Shown one piece after another: positions 1 through 8,055 of a stretch of DNA of 64,000 nt. The notes beneath the pieces were generated by a model. The model saw only the letters and a program-made list of their open reading frames with translations, was not told the origin of the DNA and did not search any database. Each line of letters opens with the position of its first letter. Position 1 is the stretch's first letter. A program made the translations under genes and the position numbers. Location of the stretch: assembly GCA_046349595.1 (NCBI GenBank), contig JAXMCA010000001.1, positions 930,001 through 994,000 of the forward strand. Direction: 5' to 3'. The stretch comes from JACRLW01 sp046349595 (GTDB lineage Bacteria > Planctomycetota > UBA1135 > UBA2386).

Positions 1-141
1 GCAGCCGATCCCTTCCGTCCGACGGCGAACGACTTCTGGTCCGGCCTCCTGGAGCGGGGCGCGACCTGGGAGACGCGTGATGTGACGGTGCGCGACGACC
101 GCTCCGCGGTGCGCATCGCGACGCTCGGAGAAGGCGCATGA
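1..141 (+). CDS. 3' end of an unidentified gene (partial)
   Basis: Frame 1 is open from the window edge and ends at the TGA at 139-141, giving the last 46 residues of a protein (ending VRIATLGEGA). The stop overlaps the ATG of the following ABC ATPase gene in an ATGA junction, so it probably is the upstream member of the same operon. The fragment is too short and featureless to name; no domain is visible. Its place directly before paired ABC ATPases and permeases suggests a component or partner of that exporter, which is inference from position only. Confidence 0.6.
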   Translation, partial: AADPFRPTANDFWSGLLERGATWETRDVTVRDDRSAVRIATLGEGA

Positions 142-1079
142 GCGGAGAGCCCGCGGTCGTCCTGCGTGGCGTGACCATCCGCTACGGTGACTTCGTCGCG
201 GTCAGCGAGGTCGACGCCGTGCTGCCCAGCGGCTGCGTGGGCCTGCTCGGCCGCAACGGCGCCGGCAAGACCTCGATCCTCAAGGCTCTTCTCGGTCTGG
301 TCCGCCCGTCGGCCGGTGAACTCCGCATCGCCGGGGTCGACGCCGCGGTCGCCCCGACCGAGCTGCGTGCCCGCGTCGGCTACATGCCCGAGCGCGACGG
401 CTTCGTGCCCGCGCTCAACGGCTACGAGACCGTGCTGCTCGCCGCCGAGCTGAGCGGTATTCCGCGTCACATCGCCGCGCGGCGCGCCCACGAGGTGCTG
501 TGGTACGTCGAACTCGGCGAGCAGCGTTACCGCCCGGTGTCGACCTACTCGGCGGGCATGCGGCAGAAGGTCAAGCTCGCCGCGGCGCTGGTGCACGACC
601 CCTCCATCGTGTTCCTCGACGAGCCGACCAACGGTCTCGATCCCGATGGCCGGCGCGATCTCCTCGCCCTGATCGCCGCGCTCGCGCGCGACTTCGGCAA
701 GACGGTGGTGCTGTCGACGCACATCCTGCCGGACGTCGAACGCGTGTGCCGCGAGGTCGTCGTCCTGGAGAGGGGTCGCGTGGTCGCCGCCGGCGAGATC
801 AAGGAGCTCACGCGCGGTGTCGCGCGCCGCTTCCACCTCACCGTCGACGACCACTTCGAAGCGGTGCTCGCCGCGCTCCGGCACGCGGGTGCCGAGGCGC
901 GCATGACCTCGGTCGATCGCCCGATGGAGGTCACGCTCCCCGAGGGCTTCGCGTTGTCCGCCGTGTTCTCGGCGGTCGACTCGGTCGGCGCACGGGTGCA
1001 CGCCCTGGTCGAGCAACGGCGCAGCCTCGCCGAGGTCTTCCTCGGCGCGGTGGACCAGCACGAGGCGGTGACGCCATGA
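138..1079 (+). CDS. ABC transporter ATP-binding protein (ABC-2 type, first copy)
   Basis: A 313-residue ATPase subunit that would power an ABC-2 type membrane transporter at the cytoplasmic face. Visible motifs in order are Walker A (GRNGAGKTS, about residue 38), a signature-like segment YSAGMRQKVKLA (about 138), Walker B with catalytic Glu (IVFLDEPTNGLDP, about 155) and the H-loop (LSTHILPDVE, about 192). The C-terminal 90 residues form the small extra domain typical of the CcmA/NatA-like subfamily. The ATG overlaps the preceding stop and its own stop overlaps the next ATG, both in ATGA junctions, indicating translational coupling. The substrate cannot be deduced. Confidence 0.93.
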   Translation: MSGEPAVVLRGVTIRYGDFVAVSEVDAVLPSGCVGLLGRNGAGKTSILKALLGLVRPSAGELRIAGVDAAVAPTELRARVGYMPERDGFVPALNGYETVLLAAELSGIPRHIAARRAHEVLWYVELGEQRYRPVSTYSAGMRQKVKLAAALVHDPSIVFLDEPTNGLDPDGRRDLLALIAALARDFGKTVVLSTHILPDVERVCREVVVLERGRVVAAGEIKELTRGVARRFHLTVDDHFEAVLAALRHAGAEARMTSVDRPMEVTLPEGFALSAVFSAVDSVGARVHALVEQRRSLAEVFLGAVDQHEAVTP

Positions 1080-1957
1080 CGGTGTTCGGCAGCGGCTACC
1101 GCGCCCTCGACTACCAGCCGACCTCGATGCTGCGCCGCCTGTGGGCGCTCGCGGTCCTCGACGTCCGCGCGCCGTTCCGCACCAAGTTCGGCACCATCCT
1201 GTTCCTGTTGTGCCAACTCCCCGGCTACGCGGCGCTGGTGCTGCTGCTGATCTGGTCCGGGTTCTGGCAGCTCGGCAACGCGCGCAACCAGGCGATGCAC
1301 GCGACCGGTGCGATGTCGCCGACCGAGGTCGACTTCTACCTGAGCTGCGCGACCTCGCAGCAGGCCTTCCTCACCATCACCACGCTGGTGACCTTCACCG
1401 TCGCGCGTGCGATCGCGAAGGATCGTGCGAGCCAGGCGATCGAGATCCTGTGGACGCGCGGCATCACCCCGATCGGCTACTTCGCCGGCCGTGTGCTCGG
1501 CGCCGTCTGCCTGCTCGGGCTCGGTATCGTCGTGATGCCGGCGCTGCTGTGGGTCTTCGCGTGGATCAACGCGGTCGATGGCACCTTCCTGTCGAGCACC
1601 ATCGCCTTCCTGCCGCGACTGTTCGCCGCCCTGCTGTTCCACACCGTGGCCGTCGCCTTCCTGGCCACCGCCATCTCGTGTCTGCCGCGGACCGCGAACG
1701 TGGCTTCGATCCTGTGGGCGATGCTCCTGGTCGGAGGGCGCAGCCTCGGCACGATGGTGACGCACTTCGCGTCCGATCCGGTCTACCGCGCGCTCGGGCC
1801 GTGGGACGACATCCGTCGCGTGACCGAGGCGATCGCCGGCGTGCAACCGGCGGTCGAGTTCCCGCTCGGTGATGCGGTGGTGGGGTGCATCGTGCTCGCC
1901 GTGGCCGCGGTGGTCGTCGTGTTCCGTCGCCTGCGCATGGTGGAGGCGATCGGATGA
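1076..1957 (+). CDS. ABC-2 type membrane permease
   Basis: A 293-residue integral membrane protein, starting at the ATG at 1076 that overlaps the ATPase stop (ATGA). After a short cytoplasmic N-terminus it shows about six hydrophobic segments (for example TILFLLCQLPGYAALVLL, FLTITTLVTFTVARAIA, VLGAVCLLGLGIVVMPALL, VGCIVLAVAAVVVVF). This topology and the flanking ATPases fit an ABC-2 permease half. A segment after the second hydrophobic stretch (AIAKDRASQAIEILWTRGIT) resembles the coupling helix of NatB/CcmB-like permeases, where an amphipathic loop contacts the ATPase. Substrate unknown. Confidence 0.8.
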   Translation: MTVFGSGYRALDYQPTSMLRRLWALAVLDVRAPFRTKFGTILFLLCQLPGYAALVLLLIWSGFWQLGNARNQAMHATGAMSPTEVDFYLSCATSQQAFLTITTLVTFTVARAIAKDRASQAIEILWTRGITPIGYFAGRVLGAVCLLGLGIVVMPALLWVFAWINAVDGTFLSSTIAFLPRLFAALLFHTVAVAFLATAISCLPRTANVASILWAMLLVGGRSLGTMVTHFASDPVYRALGPWDDIRRVTEAIAGVQPAVEFPLGDAVVGCIVLAVAAVVVVFRRLRMVEAIG

Positions 1958-2877
1958 TCGAGCTCGAGGGCATCAGCAAGTGGTTCGGTCAGGTGTCCGC
2001 GGTGGCCGATCTCAGCGCGCGGATCGAGGCGGGCATCGTCGGGCTGGTCGGTCGCAACGGTGCCGGCAAGTCCACCGTGCTCGGACTGATCGCGGGACTG
2101 CTCCGCCCGAGCAGCGGCAGCGTGCGCGTGCTCGGCCGCAATCCGACCGTCGCGCGGTCGCGCAGGGACCTGGCCTTCTGTCCGGACATCGACGCGTTCC
2201 CCGAGGATCTGACCGGCGAGACCTTCGTGCGCTGGATGCTGCGGCTGTCCGGCATCGCGGCCAGGGCGGCGAAGCAGCAGGCGCGCGACGCCCTCGAACG
2301 CGTGAACCTCGCCGACGCGATGCATCGGCCGGTGCGCGGCTACAGCAAGGGCATGCGGCAACGCACGCGTCTGGCGCTCGCCTTCGCGCGACGCCCGCGC
2401 ATCCTGCTGCTCGACGAGCCGATGACCGGACTCGATCCGGTGGCGCGACGCGACGTGACCGCGATCCTCGGTGACTTCGCATCCAGCGGCGCCGCCGTGC
2501 TGGTCAGCAGCCACGTGCTCCACGAACTCGAGCAGCTCGCCAGGACCGTGCTGCTGATGCACCGCGGTCGGCTGGTCGCGGTCGGCGCCGTGCACGAGCT
2601 GCGTCGTCAGCTCGCCGACCGTCCCTATCGCCTGCTGCTGCGCGGTCCGGATCCGCGCGCGCTCGCCGCCGAGATCGCGCGGCTCGGCGTGGTCCGGGGT
2701 CTCCGCTTCGTGGAGGAGGGTGTGGAACTCGAGACCGATCGCGGTGCGGGGCTCTTCGATCACCTGACGAGCCTCGGCGCGTCCGGACGCCTGGACGAGA
2801 TCCGTCCGCTCGACGACGACCTCGAGGCCGTGTTCGGCTATCTCGCCGGGAGCGGTGCGAAGGGGGTGCGCGCGTGA
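1954..2877 (+). CDS. ABC transporter ATP-binding protein (second copy)
   Basis: A 307-residue ABC ATPase starting at ATG 1954, again an ATGA overlap with the permease before it. Walker A is GRNGAGKSTVLG, the signature region is YSKGMRQRTRLALAFA, Walker B is ILLLDEPMTGLDP and the H-loop is VSSHVLHELE. The C-terminal part (DRPYRLLLRGPDPRALA onwards) is a small alpha-beta extension like that of other ABC-2 ATPases. Two distinct ATPases and two distinct permeases in one overlapped operon suggest either a heteromeric exporter or two related transporters acting together. The substrate is not evident. Confidence 0.92.
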   Translation: MIELEGISKWFGQVSAVADLSARIEAGIVGLVGRNGAGKSTVLGLIAGLLRPSSGSVRVLGRNPTVARSRRDLAFCPDIDAFPEDLTGETFVRWMLRLSGIAARAAKQQARDALERVNLADAMHRPVRGYSKGMRQRTRLALAFARRPRILLLDEPMTGLDPVARRDVTAILGDFASSGAAVLVSSHVLHELEQLARTVLLMHRGRLVAVGAVHELRRQLADRPYRLLLRGPDPRALAAEIARLGVVRGLRFVEEGVELETDRGAGLFDHLTSLGASGRLDEIRPLDDDLEAVFGYLAGSGAKGVRA

Positions 2878-3687
2878 CACCCCTGCTGCTGGTGATCGAG
2901 GTTGCGCGTCAGGCCGCGCTGTTGTTGCTGCGCAACCGTCTGCTCCTCGGCCTCGTCGCGCTGGGGCTCGCGATCGCCGCCGTGGTCGGCGTCCTGCCCG
3001 ATCGGCTGTTCCGATCACAGGTCGGCGAGGATCTGTTCGGGATGCCGGGCTACGCCCTGCTGTTCCAGTTCGCGCTGCCGCTCGCCGGCACCTACTTCGG
3101 GCTCGGCGCGATCCACTCCGACCTGGTCGACGGATCGGCGAGCCATGTCTTCGCGGCGCCCGTGCCGCGCGTCTGCCTGCTCCTCGGTCGCTTCCTCGCC
3201 GTGACGCTGGTGGTCGGATCCGGCGCACTTCTCGTGTTGAGCGCGTACTGGCTCGCGCTGGTCCTGCCGGGTCACGCGTGGCGCAGCGGCTTCGCCCCCC
3301 GCCCGGCCACGTTGCTCGTCTACGCCCGCGGGGTCGCGCTCGCGGTCCCGGCCTACGCGGCGGTCGGGGTGCTGCTCGGCGCCGCCTTCAAACGCCCGCT
3401 GGTCGCGGCGATCGTGTTCGTCGTCGGCTGGGAGGTGGCGGTCTCGAACCTCCCGCCCGAGGCGGGAGTGCGCGGCCTGACCATCGCCGACCCGGTGCGG
3501 CGCTTCCTCTGCGGGCTCGTCCCGGAGCAGGAGGGCTCGCGCCTCCACCGCATGCTCGAGGGATCGAGCCACAACCGCGACATCTCGCGTCTCGGCGAAC
3601 CGGTGTCCTCGGTGCTCGTGTTCGGGGCGGTCGCTCTCGGTCTCGCGCTGTGGATCTACACCCGCAAGGAGTATCGACTCCGGTCCC

Positions 3688-3701
<14 letters not shown>
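2874..3701 (+). CDS. ABC-2 type membrane permease (second copy)
   Basis: A 275-residue membrane protein starting with GTG at 2874, four bases inside the preceding ATPase gene (GTGA junction). Six hydrophobic segments are visible, including LLLGLVALGLAIAAVVGVL, ALLFQFALPLAGTYFGLGA and VLVFGAVALGLALWIY. The motif GAIHSDLVDGSASHVFAAPV between the second and third segments is the usual ABC-2 permease turn, where a reversal of this sort follows a conserved acidic loop. It overlaps the downstream kinase gene by 14 bp, so the kinase is likely cotranscribed. Confidence 0.82.
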
Positions 3702-5121
<1,420 letters not shown>

Positions 5122-5366
5122 CACGCGGTCTCGGACCACCACATCTTGGGGCGCCGTCGAAAAAGATCTGGATCGACTCCGCGCGAGCAGCTACGAACAC
5201 ACGCGCGCCGGGCGGTCGCACCCTCTGGGGAGACTCCAAGCGCCGCCGGCGAGGTGGTCAGACCTCGTCGGTGTCCGGTGCCGCTCCCAAGGTGGCACCT
5301 CTGTTCTCGGTGCGACAGCCGGTCCAGGCACGGGAAGGCTGTGCGCCGGATTTCGGAGCAGACTTG

Positions 5367-5404
5367 GCGCTGCCGGGGTCCTCGGGCCCCGGCAGCGCTT
5401 TTTT
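5367..5404 (+). terminator. Rho-independent terminator of the ABC/kinase operon
   Basis: A perfect 12-bp GC-rich inverted repeat (GCGCTGCCGGGG at 5367-5378 and its complement at 5387-5398) encloses an 8-base loop and is followed directly by six Ts. It sits 246 bases after the kinase stop and reads in the operon direction. It is one of the cleanest intrinsic terminators in the window. Confidence 0.9.
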
Positions 5405-5429
5405 CTGCCCTGCCCTGCCCTGCCCTGCC
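5405..5429. repeat. Five tandem copies of CTGCC
   Basis: Five exact head-to-tail copies of the pentanucleotide CTGCC begin right after the T-run of the terminator. The array is noncoding. Pentanucleotide arrays of this sort can change length by slippage, but nothing shows that it has a function here. Confidence 0.85.
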
Positions 5430-5569
5430 GTGCTGCGTGCGGGCGGCGTCCGGGCCTCGATTTCCGAGGCAGCGGGGTGGGGGGCCAGCTCAGACCGGGT
5501 CGATGCGACCTTCGGGAGGGCGCCCGCCACTGCGGCGATGCGATCGACGCGCCCTTGCGGGGGCGCGGA

Positions 5570-5794
5570 TCAGGCGATCTTGACGTCGACCACCTGGTCG
5601 ACGTTGAAGTCGAAGCTGAGCTCCTCGTCGACGTTGATCAGTCGACCGGTGCCCTTGAACTCGTTGAAGATGATGGCGCCGGACAGCGAACTGCCGTCGT
5701 CCAGGTTCAGCGTCACCCAGTCAGCCTGCCGTGCGTTCATCAGCAGGTCGTAGATGCGGTCGCGAGAGGGCTTCAGCGTCTTGCGCTCGGCCAT
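5570..5794 (-). CDS. Small conserved-looking protein of unknown function
   Basis: A 74-residue acidic-to-neutral protein starting MAERKTLKPSRDRIYDLL. I chose ATG 5794 because a GTGAGGA stretch lies at Shine-Dalgarno distance before it; GTG 5809 would add five residues. The N-terminal third is helical in character; the rest alternates in short strands (WVTLNLDDGSSLSGAIIF, GTGRLINVDEELSFDF, VVDVKI), which resembles a small beta-barrel of the SH3 or Sm type. That fold is a guess from pattern. No named family is recognised. It is convergent with the ABC operon and downstream of the NUDIX-like gene on the same strand, 79 bases away. Confidence 0.6.
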   Translation of the reverse strand: MAERKTLKPSRDRIYDLLMNARQADWVTLNLDDGSSLSGAIIFNEFKGTGRLINVDEELSFDFNVDQVVDVKIA

Positions 5795-5873
5795 GCGTGG
5801 ATTCCTCACTTCCTAGTACGGGAGAACGACCCTTCCGGTGAGTCGCGCAGATCTTCGGCTTGGCTGAGGGGGA

Positions 5874-6494
5874 TCAGCGGGGGGCGAGATGGGGGATCAG
5901 CGCGGCTGACCACGATTCGAGGCGGGCGGCATCTTGCCATGCCTCGCCGGGGTCGGCAAGGCGCCGGAAACTGCCCTGCATCTTCGAGATTTCACGGACC
6001 TTCGGAGCTGCCTGATCCGGTCCGATCTCGAGCCGGTGCACCAGTCCGAAGTGCACCTGGCCGACCGGGTTCGAGTCGTCGTTGAGCAGTCCGATCAGCT
6101 CCGCCCGGGCGAGGAGGGCAGGGTCGATGTGCAGTTCCTCCTGCAGCTCCCGGCTCAGTCCGCGTGCGACGATCCCCGGGAGCGGGCCGTCCTCGGGTCC
6201 GAGGTGCCCACCCAGCCCGATCGACAGGCGCCCGTGCAGGCGGGTCTCCCCCTGCGTCGTCCGGCGTTCGACGCACAGCACCTCGCCCCGTCGGGTGATG
6301 GCGCAGTAGGGGATGCACTGCTTCCAGCGGGGCTCGTCCTCGGCGCGCTCACGGAGTTCGAAGCGGCCGCGAGTCTCGACGGTGGCGAGGATCCCCTGCG
6401 CGTCCCGGTGCCCGAGCGGTCGGTAGCCCTGGGGCCAGTCGCCCGAGAACAGATCGCTGCGGTCGATCACCAGGACGGCTTCGCGGTCGGCCAT
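5874..6494 (-). CDS. NUDIX-like hydrolase domain protein
   Basis: A 206-residue protein beginning MADREAVLVIDRSDLF. The centre has a NUDIX-like core: a strand-turn with IGLGGHLGPEDG and a helix with RELQEELHI (about residues 114-122), matching the RExxEE part of the NUDIX box. The glutamate expected nearer the glycine is displaced, so the box is imperfect. NUDIX proteins usually hydrolyse nucleoside diphosphate derivatives; this one resembles the large phosphoesterase-type members, and the substrate is unknown. ATG 6494 is preferred over a start at 6548 because a terminator-like hairpin (6518-6542) lies between the two. Confidence 0.7.
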   Translation of the reverse strand: MADREAVLVIDRSDLFSGDWPQGYRPLGHRDAQGILATVETRGRFELRERAEDEPRWKQCIPYCAITRRGEVLCVERRTTQGETRLHGRLSIGLGGHLGPEDGPLPGIVARGLSRELQEELHIDPALLARAELIGLLNDDSNPVGQVHFGLVHRLEIGPDQAAPKVREISKMQGSFRRLADPGEAWQDAARLESWSAALIPHLAPR

Positions 6495-6517
6495 CTGCGC
6501 ATCTTGCCCGAAACGAC

Positions 6518-6542
6518 GCGAGGCGGCCTCAGACCGCCTCGC
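6518..6542 (-). terminator. Hairpin between the secreted-protein gene and the NUDIX-like gene
   Basis: A perfect 9-bp stem (GCGAGGCGG with its complement) and a 7-base loop lie 43 bases after the stop of the upstream minus-strand gene. On the minus strand it is followed by GTCGTTTC, a weak U-rich tail. It is probably the terminator of the 6585-7874 gene, and its position helps place the NUDIX start. Confidence 0.55.
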
Positions 6543-6584
6543 GTGCATGCGATGGGCACCGACGTCGACGCCGGTGCGCTCCGA

Positions 6585-7874
6585 TCAACGCCACTCGATG
6601 TAGGCGACGTTGCTGCAGTAGGCGTTGCCGGTGATCACGTCGACGGCCACACCCTGCGCGAACAGCGCGCCCGGCGACAGGCCGGCGGGGATGGTCAGCG
6701 GGATCGAGTACTCGGCGTTGGCGGCGACCGCGTTCACGGACACCGTCGGCGGCACGCAGATGCTGCCGGCACCGTTCAGGCCGAGGACCGAGATCGGGAT
6801 CGGGGTCGGCAAGGTGCTGAAGCCGATGTTGATCGCACCGACCAGGATCGAGCTGGACATGCTGAGCGGGAACATGCCGTTGAGCGTGCCGCTGCCACCG
6901 GTGGCCGCCCGGACCGAGATGCCCGACAGCGTGTTCATCTCGACCTTGAGCGGATCGCCGTAGGTCGACGCGGCGCGCGCGTAGTAGGCCGTGCCCTGGA
7001 GCAGCGCCGGGTTGGCGTCCCAGTTGCTGCCGTCGTTGTAGAAGCAGTAGCCGACGAGACCGAAGCTGCTCGCGGTCGGGTAGGCATCCGAGTTGGTGCC
7101 CGGGTAGTAGTAACCGTCGGAGCTGGAGCTCGTGTTGTAGGCGGAGAACACCAGCGCGTGGCTGACGTTGTTCGCGTCGTACTGCGGCGTCGGCGAGTGG
7201 CAGAACTGGAAGCCGGCCTGTCCGGTCAGAGGCGCGACCGCGGTCACGACGTTGGTCACCACACCGGTGGTGCGGTTGATGATGCCCGCACCGATGCCGC
7301 CGCTCGGAGCGGCGTAGTAGATGACGTCGTCGATGCTGCCGTTCTGATCGAGGTCGAAGCGGGCGAGTTGCGGGTCGTAGTAGCCCGGTGCCGGCGGGAA
7401 GCCGCCGCCGATGTCGCCGATCACCGTGAAGGGACCGCTGGGCGTCGCGCGCACCGCGATGATCGGGTGGTTGCCGATCGTCGAGTTGATGTTGCCGATG
7501 CCGGTGTCGAGGACCGTGACGAGGCCGTCGCGGCTGAGCGAGCACTGGAACTCGTCGCCGGTGCCGTTCAGCGCGTCGCAGTCGGTGGTGATCACCGGCG
7601 GATTGCCGGGACCGGCCCAGGTGAAGGACATCGCGTCCCAGTCGGTCCGGCTGAGCTTCTTGACCGTCGCGTGGCCGAGGTAGCCCGGGCCCGCGGGATT
7701 CGGGATCAGGAAGAGCTGGCCGACCTCGGTCACGTTGAACGCGAGGTTGTTCAGATCCGTGGTGGTCGCGGGAGTGCCGATGACGGCGGGCCCGCAGGGA
7801 TCGACGACGACCTGCGCGGAGAGCGAGGCGGCGATGAAAGTGCCGGAAAGAGCCGCGATGAGGGCTTTCTGCAT
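6585..7874 (-). CDS. Secreted protein of unknown function
   Basis: A 429-residue protein with a clear Sec signal peptide (MQKALIAALSGTFIAASLSAQ, cleavage likely after SAQ). The mature part is rich in Gly, Asn, Ser, Thr and Tyr and low in Lys, as in extracellular beta-rich proteins; one stretch reads RFDLDQNGSIDDVIYY, like a FG-GAP or calcium-loop motif. The last 100 residues (from about VRAATGGSGTLNG) look like a separate beta-sandwich. Several cysteines could form disulfides. The start has a good ribosome site (GAGGAA six bases before ATG). It is a stand-alone gene; no enzymatic motif is recognised. Confidence 0.75.
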   Translation of the reverse strand: MQKALIAALSGTFIAASLSAQVVVDPCGPAVIGTPATTTDLNNLAFNVTEVGQLFLIPNPAGPGYLGHATVKKLSRTDWDAMSFTWAGPGNPPVITTDCDALNGTGDEFQCSLSRDGLVTVLDTGIGNINSTIGNHPIIAVRATPSGPFTVIGDIGGGFPPAPGYYDPQLARFDLDQNGSIDDVIYYAAPSGGIGAGIINRTTGVVTNVVTAVAPLTGQAGFQFCHSPTPQYDANNVSHALVFSAYNTSSSSDGYYYPGTNSDAYPTASSFGLVGYCFYNDGSNWDANPALLQGTAYYARAASTYGDPLKVEMNTLSGISVRAATGGSGTLNGMFPLSMSSSILVGAINIGFSTLPTPIPISVLGLNGAGSICVPPTVSVNAVAANAEYSIPLTIPAGLSPGALFAQGVAVDVITGNAYCSNVAYIEWR

Positions 7875-8055
7875 TGGGTTTCCTCGGGAGAGTTGGGGAA
7901 CGAGCCCACTTCCGGACTTCCAATGCCGTGCACACGAGGCAGGGACCTGTGCGTCGGACCCGGAAGTGGTGCGCCGAGTCTAGCCCCACCCCCGGACCTG
8001 CCAAGCCCGGCCATCTCGCGGTGCGAAGGCGTCGCTTGCGGCCGACGGCCGCGCG

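Larger units (their letters stand above)
5122..5569. other. Intergenic region after the ABC/kinase operon
   Basis: About 450 bases lie between the kinase stop and the convergent small gene. They hold a strong intrinsic terminator (5367-5404) and a CTGCC tandem repeat (5405-5429), listed separately. I see no convincing coding region; open frames here have no start context and no recognisable composition. Confidence 0.6.

Noticed and set aside
5874..6548. Longer start (6548) for the NUDIX-like gene.
   Set aside because: It would place a 9-bp-stem hairpin inside the first codons; ATG 6494 after the hairpin is more credible.
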